Assembly: GCF_023701485.1 (NCBI RefSeq)
Contig: NZ_JAMQBK010000006.1
Coordinates: forward strand, 1-60,279
DNA length: 60,279 nucleotides
DNA from: Aporhodopirellula aestuarii
GTDB lineage: Bacteria; Planctomycetota; Planctomycetia; Pirellulales; Pirellulaceae
Reading direction: 5' to 3'
The position numbers were made by a program, and so were the translations under genes. Of this stretch, positions 37,752-46,708 are shown in pieces; positions within the stretch are counted from its first letter, which is position 1, and each line of letters begins with the position of its first letter. The notes beneath the pieces are model-generated. The model was not told where the DNA came from. It did no database searches and saw nothing but the letters and a program-made list of their open reading frames with translations.

Positions 37752-37777
37752 TTCTACTTTCACCCATTCATGCATTC

Positions 37778-39199
37778 TTACCTTCTGAAGACGAAGAACG
37801 ATCCGTTGTCGGCGACATCGAACATCGGTCGGCTGTAGCGACTCGATCGTTTTCCAAAGCCAGGGCGATAGGCCATGCTGATCGACATGTTCCATCCTTC
37901 GGCCTGGTGTTGATCGATCACCGAATCATCGCCAGGCGAGAAGTAAATCGACGAAAGCCGCATCGAGAGTCCGTTCTTGAGTGGCATTTCCATGTCGCTG
38001 CCGACGAGGAAGTGCTCGTCATCGGTCCCACCGATGTAGGTTGTCCACTGACCGGTCGATGCGAAGTTGTATCGGTAGAACGCCCGGTATTGGTTGCTCG
38101 CTTCGAGCGTCTCGGTTCCGTTGAAGGTCGCACCGGATTCGTCGAGTACCGTTGTCGTGACGGTGTCATCGCTGACGCCGCCCATCCAGTGGAAACCGAA
38201 CCCTTGGCATGCCGACCATTTCCAGCTCAGTTCACCGCGGAGTTGCAGCAAGTCAGTTTGGTAGTACCAGTCTTCGTTGAGGTAGTCGAGCACGACACCA
38301 TACTGCAGTCCGTAGTCGACGCGACGGAACAAGCCAGTCGTCAGGAAAATTTGGTTGCGATGTTCGTCGGTAAAATCTTCGCCCTGCAAGTTGCTCTGTG
38401 TGGCACGAAGTCCGAATTGTGCCGAGAGATCCAAGCAGATCCAAGGACGCAGGTTGCGACCCTCGTTGAACCCTTGGTGGAATCCGAAACTGCCGCTGTC
38501 GGTGCTCGTGGCTGCACCGGTGGCCGGATCGTTCATCGGGTTGTGATAGGCTTGGTTTCCGATGAAAAAGTCGAAACGATTCCAGTCGATATGGAGAATG
38601 GGCAGGAAGAGGGGGAAACAATCGACGTGGCAGGCGGGGGCACAGACGTATCCGTCGCAGCCGCCCACACCGGTCGTGCACGCGTCACAGCCACACATGT
38701 CGCCGTAGGTTTCCAAGCCGCAGCCTGGTTCGAGCCCACAGCCAGGTTCAAATCCGCAACCCGGTTCGAGCCCACAACCCGGTTCGAGTCCGCAGCCGGG
38801 CTCGACAAAGTAGCCGCCTTCCATGCCGCAGGCGGGCTCCCGCAAGATGCCGCCGGAGCACTCGCCGCAGTCGCAAACGGCGCCGCATCTACCGTAGTCT
38901 TCGAGGAAACCGACCTGTCGGACGTTTCCACCGCTCTGCCGAGTGGCGGATTGGGACGCGGTTCTGGTGGCGGAAGTTCGCTTAATCACGGGAGATTTCT
39001 GGACGATCACCGCGCCAGCGTCCGCATCGAAGCGAGATGGCGACCAGGTCGTTCGTCCGTTGGGCTGGGTTCGTTTGACGCGAACCGGCCCTTCGGCAAA
39101 GACGGTGGTGGCGGATCCCAGTGTGATCAGCAGCGTGATGCTGAGCACGAGGTGCCGTTTTGCAAACGTGGCGAATTGCAGTGTTTTCGTAGCAGGCAT
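37778..39199 (-). CDS. Cys-rich beta-barrel-like outer membrane protein
   Basis: A 473-residue exported protein with a signal peptide (LVLSITLLITLGSATTVFAE). Residues 100-190 are very rich in Cys and Gly and hold five tandem copies of EPGCG(L/F) at 133-162, encoded by an 18-bp repeat. From about 195 to the end the pattern of alternating aromatic and polar residues (for example FDFFIGNQAY, QYRAFYRYNF) suggests an outer membrane beta-barrel, as in the DUF6666-like planctomycete proteins. The Cys-rich head could be cross-linked in the cell wall; inferred. A longer plus-strand frame covering the same DNA is a shadow. Confidence 0.75.
   Translation of the reverse strand: MPATKTLQFATFAKRHLVLSITLLITLGSATTVFAEGPVRVKRTQPNGRTTWSPSRFDADAGAVIVQKSPVIKRTSATRTASQSATRQSGGNVRQVGFLEDYGRCGAVCDCGECSGGILREPACGMEGGYFVEPGCGLEPGCGLEPGCGFEPGCGLEPGCGLETYGDMCGCDACTTGVGGCDGYVCAPACHVDCFPLFLPILHIDWNRFDFFIGNQAYHNPMNDPATGAATSTDSGSFGFHQGFNEGRNLRPWICLDLSAQFGLRATQSNLQGEDFTDEHRNQIFLTTGLFRRVDYGLQYGVVLDYLNEDWYYQTDLLQLRGELSWKWSACQGFGFHWMGGVSDDTVTTTVLDESGATFNGTETLEASNQYRAFYRYNFASTGQWTTYIGGTDDEHFLVGSDMEMPLKNGLSMRLSSIYFSPGDDSVIDQHQAEGWNMSISMAYRPGFGKRSSRYSRPMFDVADNGSFFVFRR
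38714..38803 (-). repeat. Five tandem 18-bp repeats encoding EPGCG(L/F)
   Basis: In-frame minisatellite within the beta-barrel gene. Copies differ at several third positions, so it is not a very recent expansion. Confidence 0.85.
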
Positions 39200-39543
39200 G
39201 GAGTAGTTCCCGTTTCGCGATTTCGTGCCGATATGCCACGAATCGTCGTAGGTAAATTCGATATCACTCCGTATCGGACCGTTAGAGTCCGGCTCATTAG
39301 AAAAACCTGCGTAACCGGCACAGATTATCTGACTGGTACCTCGGCGGCGAGTTTCACGCGATTGCAGGCGGCGATAACCGGCACAATCGGACTCCGGTTA
39401 TGAATCCTGTTTCGGTTGCTCGGTTCTTTCCGAAGAGACTGCCACAGGCGATTCTAAGTCAAGGAAGACTTCGGACGTCTGGCGTCGACTGACATTGGGT
39501 CGACGCGGTGTCTGCGCGTTCGACAGGGAGGTCAACGAATCGT

Positions 39544-40830
39544 ATGAGCAAATATCGCCGATTCGGTTTGTTGTGCTTGATCGCTGTCGTGGTTCCGAGT
39601 TTGGGATGGCGATATCTCTCTCCGCCCGCAGCTCAGGCTCTTGGCGTGCCGCTGAGTTGGGTCGGTCTTTCCGATGACGCAGTGGCGGGCGACATGATGT
39701 CGCTCGACCACGGTCACTCGGTCGGTACGTTTGAACTCGCCCATCCGCAGGTGGAACTGAATTCCTCTGCCGTTCAGGTCAATGGTCCCAACGGTCAACC
39801 TATTGCCGGGCCGGCCATTTACACGCAGGAACAGGTCATGCGATGGGCCTACGACCGTTCACCCGAAGCGGGGTTGATCGAAACCGAGGTCGAGGCGGTA
39901 TTACGCGGAATCGATCCGAAAGATCCTGACGCGTGTTGTTCAGCCCGGTTGATCCGCAACGTGTTGCGAGAAGTCGCCTTGGCCCGTCGATACGACGACG
40001 CGACACACGCCGCGGTCGCGTATCACAAATTGATCGCCGCATCTCAGGCGGTTGCCGTTGCCGAGCAAGCGATCGCCACCGCCGATAAGCTGATATCGAT
40101 GGCCGACCAAGCGGAACGCTTGGAAATCCCCGACGGGGACCCGCTCAAACTTCGTCAGACGCGATTGAACCTGCTGTCGATGAAAAGCGAGCAGTCGTTC
40201 AACACGTTGAAACTGCGACAAGAACTTTCGCGGTTGACGGGTAGGAGCGAAGCCGAGGTGGCGACCGCGATCATGACCGATTCGTTGCCCAACGAGGCGC
40301 CGTCGATCATTGCCGGTGAAGCCGTTTCGATCGCTTTGGTGCAACGACGCGACCTTCGAGCGGTTCAGGTTCTCTGTCGCGAACTCCGCAGTTGCAACGT
40401 GGATGCCGCCCGTTTGTTGATGGGCATCGTCAGCCCCGGCGTCGGATTGTCACTCGCGACAGCGACAAAAGGGCTTTTCCAATGTCTCAAAGATGACAAG
40501 TCGGATGATGATCTCAACGCTCGGCGTCGCCAATGCTCGCAGCTTTGTCGTTCCCTCGAAGTGGTCATCCGCAACGAAACGTTGCAGGCGGTGTTGGATG
40601 TTCGGAGTGCAGCGGCGAGATTGCGGTTAGTGGACGAGCAACTGCAGCTCGCCCGGCAACGCCTGGAAGAAACGCGTGGTCGTATTCGGATCGATGAAGA
40701 GGTGCCCGGCAGCGATCTTGTCTTGGAACTTGAGATCTCCGAATTCACCGGCAAACGTCTGACACTGCAAAAAGAATTGATCTTGGCGATCGACGATCTG
40801 GAACACGCCAAGAGCACACCGGTACAGTAG
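39544..40830 (+). CDS. TolC-like outer membrane/periplasmic protein
   Basis: About 428 residues from the ATG at 39544 (the frame extends to a GTG at 39508). An N-terminal hydrophobic segment (LLCLIAVVVPSLGW) is followed by a long, mostly helical, heptad-rich protein. The two halves are alike: one helical stretch around AYHKLIAASQAVAVAEQAIATADKLI and another around VRSAAARLRLVDEQLQLARQRLEETRGRI, as in TolC-family efflux ducts. Clear beta-strand segments of the barrel are not obvious, so it may be a diverged or incomplete TolC. No pump genes are adjacent. Confidence 0.6.
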   Translation: MSKYRRFGLLCLIAVVVPSLGWRYLSPPAAQALGVPLSWVGLSDDAVAGDMMSLDHGHSVGTFELAHPQVELNSSAVQVNGPNGQPIAGPAIYTQEQVMRWAYDRSPEAGLIETEVEAVLRGIDPKDPDACCSARLIRNVLREVALARRYDDATHAAVAYHKLIAASQAVAVAEQAIATADKLISMADQAERLEIPDGDPLKLRQTRLNLLSMKSEQSFNTLKLRQELSRLTGRSEAEVATAIMTDSLPNEAPSIIAGEAVSIALVQRRDLRAVQVLCRELRSCNVDAARLLMGIVSPGVGLSLATATKGLFQCLKDDKSDDDLNARRRQCSQLCRSLEVVIRNETLQAVLDVRSAAARLRLVDEQLQLARQRLEETRGRIRIDEEVPGSDLVLELEISEFTGKRLTLQKELILAIDDLEHAKSTPVQ

Positions 40831-41170
40831 TCGTCGATTGGCAAACACGATCCACCACTGAACGGGTCGTTCCTGTACCGTGTATCTATGTCTTGGTGCG
40901 CCCGACGATTGTGGGCATACGGGTTGGATTGGGCTGGGTGTTATCACACGCCAGATCCAGAATGGTCGCTTGGCGGCCAACCTGATTGCGGCAGGCTCAG
41001 CTGATCCAGAGGTTTGTGGGCTTCTCTCTCGCAATTCACGACGTCGTGCCCTCGCAGAATCTCCGATGCTACTTTGGCACGAGAATCGCTTCTCCTAAAG
41101 GAAGACAACCAACGCTCGCGTGACGACCACGCCTGCGGTTCAGTTACCTTTTCGAGAAGAGGATATAACC
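40831..41170. other. Intergenic region upstream of the stress-type cluster
   Basis: No gene is seen in these 340 bases. It should carry the promoter of the DUF1328 gene. I looked for a GGAAC-type extracytoplasmic sigma -35 site and did not find a convincing one. Confidence 0.35.
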
Positions 41171-41338
41171 ATGTTAGGCTGGGCTCTAACTTTTCTTATC
41201 ATCGCGTTGATCGCGGGGGCATTGGGCTTTGGTATGGTCGCCGGTACGGCCGCGACGATCGCCAAAGTGTTGTTCTTTGTTTTCCTGGTCCTATTCATCA
41301 TCGGCTTGGTGCTGGGCCGACGCGGACCCGCCGTCTAG
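41171..41338 (+). CDS. DUF1328 small membrane protein
   Basis: A 55-residue protein from the ATG at 41171, preceded by AGAGGA. Two membrane segments ([16 protein letters not shown] and [22 protein letters not shown]) joined by a short loop match the YtjA/DUF1328 pattern. Its biochemical function is unknown; relatives are often found among envelope-stress genes, and this one opens such a cluster. Confidence 0.85.
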   Translation: MLGWALTFLIIALIAGALGFGMVAGTAATIAKVLFFVFLVLFIIGLVLGRRGPAV

Positions 41339-41414
41339 ACGCGTGCAGTGAAGTTTTGTGATGCGGCAGGCTGTTGAACCTGCCGCATTCTTTGCGCGAT
41401 TGAAAGACGGAAAA

Positions 41415-41765
41415 ATGAATCAAACCAATCCCGAAATCGAGTCTGCTTTGGACGAGTTGGCGGCCCTTGTGTGCCAAGCACTCAAAAACGAAGGCAACGA
41501 CTTAGCCGAGCGATACGAAGGGCTGTTGAAGACGCTGTTGATGAGCGGCTATTCGACGAAGCCTGGTGCAGGGCTGATGGCTGATGTCGAAGCCCGAGTC
41601 AAGTCGCAATGCGGCGAGTGTGCCATGCACCGCGGCGGTGCGCTGTCGTCGATCACAAGTGATCTCGGTGTCAAATTCAAATCGCTCTCGCGATGGGAGT
41701 CTCGCGTCCCGAGCGATGACACGCCCGCGAAACCAGCGAACATCAGTGCCGTGACGGACTCTTAG
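41415..41765 (+). CDS. Hypothetical protein
   Basis: About 116 residues from the ATG at 41415, hydrophilic, with one Cys pair spaced CxxC (CGECAMHRGG) and no membrane segment. No family recognised. It lies between two small stress-type genes on the same strand and is probably expressed with them. Confidence 0.5.
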   Translation: MNQTNPEIESALDELAALVCQALKNEGNDLAERYEGLLKTLLMSGYSTKPGAGLMADVEARVKSQCGECAMHRGGALSSITSDLGVKFKSLSRWESRVPSDDTPAKPANISAVTDS

Positions 41766-41785
41766 AGAGCAAAGCGAGGTGTGCA

Positions 41786-42082
41786 ATGCCTGAATGGACT
41801 GACAAAGACGAGCGGCAGTACGAGCATATCAAAGACAGCCAACTCGACGACGGAAAACCAGAAGACGAAGCGAAAGAGGTCGCCGCACGAACCGTGAACA
41901 AGCGTCGTCGTGAAGAAGGTCGAACGCCGAATCAAACGACACAGGGAACGGGGAATCCGAACACGCCATTAGAAGACCGCACCGTCGACGAACTGCAAAA
42001 TCGAGCTGCGGAATTGAATATCGAGGGACGTAGCAAACTGAAAAAGGCAGAGCTCGTCGAAGCGATCCGCCAAGCAAGCTGA
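41786..42082 (+). CDS. Small Rho N-terminal/SAP-like domain protein
   Basis: A 98-residue, highly charged protein. The N-terminal half (MPEWTDKDERQYEHIKDSQL...DEAKEVAARTVNKRRREEGRTPNQ) resembles small stress or plasmid-stabilisation-type proteins. The C-terminal 40 residues (DRTVDELQNRAAELNIEGRSKLKKAELVEAIR) match the Rho termination factor N-terminal/SAP fold, which binds nucleic acid. It follows the previous gene by 20 bases, with GAGG upstream of the ATG. The exact role is unknown. Confidence 0.75.
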   Translation: MPEWTDKDERQYEHIKDSQLDDGKPEDEAKEVAARTVNKRRREEGRTPNQTTQGTGNPNTPLEDRTVDELQNRAAELNIEGRSKLKKAELVEAIRQAS

Positions 42083-42405
42083 GGCCTAAGTAACGAAAGT
42101 ATTCACCGCTCTCATCGAGCCACGAATGCCCGTACCGCCAAGCAATATTCCGAAACGATCGAGATATCACTATCGCTTTGTCTAACTTGAACTTGTGGGT
42201 AGCCCGAATCGGAGGGCTCGCGTCCTGCCGCTAAAGACTTAGCGGAACGGCGCAAGCCGTCCGGTTTCACTTCCTATTTCAATGCTGATCAAGCCCTAGC
42301 CGCAAACGCCACTAACGACCTTCTCAGATCCCTCACGGATGTGACGGATTGGGAGATCAATGAATCGCAAACCAGTCCGACCCTATCGGCCACGGAGAAT
42401 CACTC
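42083..42405. other. Intergenic region with a partial dispersed repeat
   Basis: No gene is seen in these 323 bases. A rearranged copy of the palindromic repeat lies at about 42208-42268; otherwise only the promoter region of the next gene is expected. Confidence 0.45.
42208..42268 (+). repeat. Rearranged copy of dispersed palindromic repeat
   Basis: AGCGGAACGGCGCAAGCCGT and a few further bases at 42241-42265 match the left arm of the repeat seen at 53795-53914 and 60086-60205. The preceding bases (GGGCTCGCGTCCTGCCGCTA, about 42214-42233) look like a degraded opposite arm. The two arms therefore lie back to back, in reverse order from the complete copies. Confidence 0.6.
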
Positions 42406-43308
42406 ATGTCACTCACTCAATGGAAGATCGCCTGGATCGCGGCGCCGTTATCCTTAGCTTTACTGGCACCTGTCAGCGCACAAGGTGTCAACGTGCAGGT
42501 CGGCCAGGCGGATGTCGGTCTCAATCGCGAGGGGGCCAGTGTTGAGGTGGATGTGGACGAAGTGCGTCTTGGTTCCCCTGGGCGCAGCTACGCCGACCGA
42601 ATGAATCAGCAGATCGCGAGTTGGTTGTTGGCGGATCAGGAGGCGTTGCTTGATTTAACCCGCTACGGTCTCGAGCGGTCTCGCGACGAACACGTTCGCC
42701 GAATCGCTCAAGCGATGATTCGCGATCACGAGCGAATCGTCGATCAGTTGTCGCCTATCGCCGCTTGGCGGACCCGTCCCAGTTGGTCGAGAACGTCCGA
42801 GGAGATCGAGCGGGATCAGCAGCGTCGTTTGGAAGTGGCCGATGAAGCGCGAGAGGATCGACGCGAGATTGTCCGAGATGCTCGTCGAGACGGCGATGGT
42901 GTGCGGCGACCTCTTGAAAATATCGTTGACCGTATCGAAGACGGTGTGGAACGAGTCGCGGACCGAACCGAACAGGCTGTTGAGAACACGCGTGACACGA
43001 TCGATCGGGAGCTCAGACCTAAGGAACGGCCGAGAAGCCGAGGCGTTCCCTGGATTGCCATTCATCGTGAGGTGGTCGACGCGGTGACGGAGACGGCGAG
43101 ACAAGACCTGAAAGAGCGAACCGGGTATGAGTTCGAAGCGTCTTTTGTCGGAATGTTGGTCGCATCCCATATTCAACAAGAAGCCACCCTCAAAACGCTC
43201 CGTAGTCGCGCCACCGGTGAGCTTTCCGAAACCATCGAAGATGTTCTCGCGATAGTTCGCCAGCACCGCAACGAAGCCAACCGAGTCATGGAAGTGATCC
43301 AACCTTAG
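42406..43308 (+). CDS. Secreted DUF4142-like protein
   Basis: A 300-residue protein with a signal peptide (IAAPLSLALLAPVSAQG). The two-part helical domain resembles the ferritin-like DUF4142: RMNQQIASWLLADQEALLDLTRYGLERSRDEHVRRIAQAMIRDHERIVDQL in the first half and EFEASFVGMLVASHIQQEATLKTLRSRATGEL in the second. Between them lies a charged, Arg/Asp-rich linker (about 130-210) that is longer than usual. Probably a periplasmic stress protein; its function is not known. Confidence 0.7.
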   Translation: MSLTQWKIAWIAAPLSLALLAPVSAQGVNVQVGQADVGLNREGASVEVDVDEVRLGSPGRSYADRMNQQIASWLLADQEALLDLTRYGLERSRDEHVRRIAQAMIRDHERIVDQLSPIAAWRTRPSWSRTSEEIERDQQRRLEVADEAREDRREIVRDARRDGDGVRRPLENIVDRIEDGVERVADRTEQAVENTRDTIDRELRPKERPRSRGVPWIAIHREVVDAVTETARQDLKERTGYEFEASFVGMLVASHIQQEATLKTLRSRATGELSETIEDVLAIVRQHRNEANRVMEVIQP

Positions 43309-43360
43309 CGCCTACCCACATCAATCATTGTTCTAACCACGTCCCACGGAGGAATGAATC

Positions 43361-43804
43361 ATGTCTGCCGAGACCAATACCCAAACAACCGACTCATCCA
43401 TGTGGATGCGCACGCGAGAGGTCATTACCGAGCGGTGGCCACACCTCGACCGAGAGGAACTCGCGCAGTGTCCCAACTCCACGTCGGAACTCATCGAGTT
43501 TGTCAAGCATCGGGTGGAAGCGAGTGAAGAAGAAGTGAGATCGGTTGTGGAGGAATTCGCACCCCGCGACTCGATACTCGATCGTGTGACGCACGCGGCC
43601 GAATCGGGATTGCGTCGTGCGGGAGGAACGGCCGAGGTCGCCTATCGTCGGGCCGATGAAGTCCTCGCGAAACGGCCAACCGAGTCGGTGCTGACAGGCT
43701 TTTTGGTTGGCGTCGTACTCGGTGCAACCGTGACGGCGTTATTCATGCAGTCCAAGCCGGAACCGACGGTTTGGGATCGCATGAAAGATCGGTCTTGGTC
43801 GTAA
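43361..43804 (+). CDS. CsbD/DUF883-like stress protein with a membrane anchor
   Basis: A 147-residue protein starting after a strong GGAGG. The N-terminal 60 residues (ITERWPHLDREELAQCPNSTSELIEFVKHRV) follow the pattern of CsbD-like stress proteins. The C-terminus ends in a single membrane segment (ESVLTGFLVGVVLGATVTALFM), as in DUF883 ribosome- or membrane-associated proteins. Assignment is by resemblance. It is 52 bases after the DUF4142-like gene and 26 before the P450 gene. Confidence 0.6.
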   Translation: MSAETNTQTTDSSMWMRTREVITERWPHLDREELAQCPNSTSELIEFVKHRVEASEEEVRSVVEEFAPRDSILDRVTHAAESGLRRAGGTAEVAYRRADEVLAKRPTESVLTGFLVGVVLGATVTALFMQSKPEPTVWDRMKDRSWS

Positions 43805-43830
43805 TCACGTTTAGCTGAGAGGAGCCTCAG

Positions 43831-45138
43831 ATGTCTGAAATCACATGCAACGGTCGGGCCGAATCGACGTTGGCGTTCTTGAAACACGGATACGATTTCA
43901 TTCGCCACGAAGCTGATCGGCTCGGCGTGGATGTGTTTCAGACACGGCTCAAGCTTCGTCAAACAATTTGTTTGCGGGGGCCTGGGGCTGCTGAGCTATT
44001 TTACGACAATGATCGGATCCAGCGTCGTGGCGCTTGCCCGATGCGGATCGTCAAGACGCTGTTCGGCGTCGGTGGCGTGCAGACTCTCGATGATGAGGCT
44101 CACCTCGACCGAAAAGCAATGCTGATGTCGCTATTTACGGACGCACGCATTGGCGAACTGATCGAGCATGTCCGCTGCGAACTCAAAGACGCCGCCGACC
44201 GATGGGAATCCGAACCGCAAATCGTCGTCCTGCCTGCAATGCAGCGGGTGATGTGTCGGGCCGCGTGCCAATGGGCTTCGGTTCCACTGGAAGAGGGAGA
44301 CGCCGATCAAGTGGCCAAGGAGCTAGCGGCCATCATCGACGGATGCGGCGGAATCGGCCCGCGATATGTTCGCGCTAGGCTCGCACGGCGACGGTCGAAC
44401 CGGTGGGCCGAAAAATGGATCGGCCGCGTCCGTCGTGGAGAGTATCTGCCCTCGGAATATTCTGCATTGATGGTGATCGCGACCCATCGGGGCATCGACG
44501 GCGAATTGCTACCGTGCCGACATGCCGCGGTAGAGTTGTTGAACGTCCTTCGGCCGAGCGTTGCGATTGCCCGCTGGGTGATGTTTGCCGTGCTGGCAAT
44601 GCATGCATTCCCCGAAGCAGCCGAGGCGGTTAAGCGATCGGTTGACGGCGCCGAAGCAGATCATTTCGGTGAGGAAGTTCGACGCTACTATCCGTTCTTT
44701 CCTGCGGTGGTGGGCAAGACACGGCGTGAATTCACGTGGGATGGCTTGGAATTTCCCGCCAAGACGCGAGTGCTGCTCGATCTTTGGGGACGCAACCGCG
44801 ATCCGCGGTTTTGGGGCCAGCCGGGCCAATTCAATCCATCGCGTTTTCATCGCCCGGTCGACCGGAAATTCTTGTTCATCCCGCAAGGTGGTGGTGACTT
44901 CCATACCGGACATCGTTGTGCCGGCGAGGTGCTAACCCGGCGTGTGCTCGCGGAGTGCATTCGGTGGTTTGCACAGGCCATCCGGTATGATGTTCCCGAA
45001 CAGAATCTCGAAGTCGCCATCAACCGCTTTCCCGCTGAACCCGAAAGTCGAATGGTGATCGCGAACGTGCGGGCGAACGAAACGTTTGTCGAATCAGATC
45101 CGCATTCAGCGATCGGCTCCCTTGTTTTCGATCTCTAA
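43831..45138 (+). CDS. Cytochrome P450 of the CYP152 (fatty-acid peroxygenase) type
   Basis: A 435-residue haem enzyme. The haem Cys is at 363 in FIPQGGGDFHTGHRCAGE, and the E-x-x-R motif is in EEVRRYYPFFP. In the I-helix, where most P450s have an acid-alcohol pair, this one has LRPSVAIARWV with Arg241-Pro242. That matches the Arg-Pro motif with which CYP152 enzymes bind a fatty-acid carboxylate and use hydrogen peroxide instead of a reductase. Known members hydroxylate or decarboxylate fatty acids. No signal peptide. It starts after GAGGAG and overlaps the DUF1990 frame. Confidence 0.9.
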   Translation: MSEITCNGRAESTLAFLKHGYDFIRHEADRLGVDVFQTRLKLRQTICLRGPGAAELFYDNDRIQRRGACPMRIVKTLFGVGGVQTLDDEAHLDRKAMLMSLFTDARIGELIEHVRCELKDAADRWESEPQIVVLPAMQRVMCRAACQWASVPLEEGDADQVAKELAAIIDGCGGIGPRYVRARLARRRSNRWAEKWIGRVRRGEYLPSEYSALMVIATHRGIDGELLPCRHAAVELLNVLRPSVAIARWVMFAVLAMHAFPEAAEAVKRSVDGAEADHFGEEVRRYYPFFPAVVGKTRREFTWDGLEFPAKTRVLLDLWGRNRDPRFWGQPGQFNPSRFHRPVDRKFLFIPQGGGDFHTGHRCAGEVLTRRVLAECIRWFAQAIRYDVPEQNLEVAINRFPAEPESRMVIANVRANETFVESDPHSAIGSLVFDL

Positions 45139-45703
45139 ACCCAACGACTTGGCGATCGATCGGTTTCTCAAACGACAAGCAAGATGCGATTTCAACTATC
45201 CCGATGTGGGAGCATCAGCGGGCGAGTTACCGCCGGGTTACGATCACCACCATGTCGATGTCGAGCTGGGACGCGGGGATTTGGTTTTCGCCAAGGCTCA
45301 GTCGGCGATCACCTCGTGGGCTCAGTTCCGCGTCGGATGGGTCGAAGCGTGCCCGCCAACGACACCACTGGTCATCGGCCAGAACATTGCGATTCGGGCA
45401 AGATTTTTCGGTCTTTATGCGTTGGCCGCTTGCCGCATCGTGGACGCATTCGGTTGCGATGAGGGGAGCGGTCGAAATTTTGGTGTTTCAATCGGCACCC
45501 TGCCCGATCATCCCGAACAAGGCGAGGAGCGATTCGAAATATCGCAGTCGCGTGATGGAGACGTTCGGTATCAGGTGACCGCGTTCTTTCGAGCCAACCA
45601 GACGCTCGCAACGCTTGCGTGGCCGTATCTCAGGTATCGGTTCAACAAATTTCGCGATGAATCCGCGGACACGATGCGTGCAGGAGTCGCGATCCCACGC
45701 TGA
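45086..45703 (+). CDS. DUF1990 family protein
   Basis: Up to 205 residues matching the DUF1990/UPF0548 pattern: DHHHVDVELGRGDLVFAKAQSAITSW, then IGQNIAIRARFFGLYALAACRIVDAFG, GVSIGTLPDHPEQGEERFEI and a final aromatic/Arg helix. Function unknown; relatives occur with stress and lipid-related genes. The frame opens at a TTG (45086) inside the P450 gene. TTG codons at 45122 or 45149 are equally possible and would remove the overlap. No ATG is available before the conserved part. Confidence 0.78.
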   Translation: MSNQIRIQRSAPLFSISKPNDLAIDRFLKRQARCDFNYPDVGASAGELPPGYDHHHVDVELGRGDLVFAKAQSAITSWAQFRVGWVEACPPTTPLVIGQNIAIRARFFGLYALAACRIVDAFGCDEGSGRNFGVSIGTLPDHPEQGEERFEISQSRDGDVRYQVTAFFRANQTLATLAWPYLRYRFNKFRDESADTMRAGVAIPR

Positions 45704-45814
45704 TGCTTGAGGTGCGTCGACGAAATGGCTACCGCCACCAGACTTGTTCGAATGCTTTCGACAACAACCCCTCGACAACGATCAGAAATTACCTGCCAAG
45801 TTTCTCGATTGCGA

Positions 45815-46708
45815 TCATCCGTTGATGATCTCGCCTCCATTGGGATGCAGAACCTGCCCAGTCATGTAGGAAGCATCTTCACTGGCGAGAAACACATAGC
45901 AACCGCCGCACTCGTGCGGTTGGCCGGCCCGTCCCATCGGAGCGTCACTGCCGAATTTGGCAACCTTCTCTTCCGAGAACGTCGCGGGAATGAGTGGAGT
46001 CCAGATCGGTCCGGGGGCAACCGCGTTGACGCGAATCCCGTCGTCGACGAGGTTTTGCGACAGTGACCGAGTGAAGCTGACGATGGCACCTTTCGTAGCC
46101 GAATAGTCCATCAATCCGGGGCTGCCACGATACGCCGTCACCGAGGTGGTGTTGATGATGGAGCTTCCCGGTTGTTTTTTGAGATGAGGAACCGCGGCCT
46201 GGCAGAGATAGAACATCGAAAAAATGTTGGTGCGGAACGTGTCGACCAATTGCTCCTCGGTAATCTTGTCGATCTCTTTCTGAGGATGCTGCTCGGCCGC
46301 GCAATTAACCAAAATATCGAGTCGGCCGAACTCGTCGACCGTCTTGCTGATTGCGGATTCACAGAACTCCTGATCGCCGACGTCCCCGCTGATAGTCAGA
46401 CAACGACGTCCCTCTTTTTCGACGAGTCGCTTGGTTTCCTCAGCATCGTCATGTTCGTTTCGATAAACGATCGATACGTCAGCGCCTTCACGTGCGTACA
46501 GCACGGCGACACTTCGTCCGATGCCGCTGTCGCCTCCCGTAATCAGTGCAGAGCGGCCTTTTAACTTGTCGCTGCCGACGTAGTTGTCTCGCACGCTGAT
46601 GGGCTTGGGGTGCATCAGCGATTCTTTGCCCGGTTGTTCAGACTGTGACTGGGGAGGACGTTGTTGGTCCTTGTCGGACTTGCCTCGTTCTTTCGATTTG
46701 TTCGCCAC
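45815..46708 (-). CDS. Short-chain dehydrogenase/reductase
   Basis: About 297 residues from a GTG at 46708, which has AAGGAG seven bases upstream; the frame stays open further. After a 35-residue Lys/Gln-rich tail come the Rossmann motif TGGDSGIGRSVA, the DVGD block, the NCAAEQHP variant of the NNAG motif, and the active-site Ser with YSATK (Tyr-x-x-x-Lys). The overall pattern resembles the YghA/glucose dehydrogenase-like stress group. Substrate unknown. It converges with the DUF1990 gene and joins the stress-type cluster from the other strand. Confidence 0.87.
   Translation of the reverse strand: MANKSKERGKSDKDQQRPPQSQSEQPGKESLMHPKPISVRDNYVGSDKLKGRSALITGGDSGIGRSVAVLYAREGADVSIVYRNEHDDAEETKRLVEKEGRRCLTISGDVGDQEFCESAISKTVDEFGRLDILVNCAAEQHPQKEIDKITEEQLVDTFRTNIFSMFYLCQAAVPHLKKQPGSSIINTTSVTAYRGSPGLMDYSATKGAIVSFTRSLSQNLVDDGIRVNAVAPGPIWTPLIPATFSEEKVAKFGSDAPMGRAGQPHECGGCYVFLASEDASYMTGQVLHPNGGEIING

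Noticed and set aside
37724..39403. 559-codon plus-strand frame opposite the Cys-repeat beta-barrel gene
   Set aside because: The minus-strand gene has a signal peptide, a Cys repeat and a barrel-like pattern. The plus-strand product is charged and repetitive with no motif, as expected of a coding shadow in GC-rich DNA.
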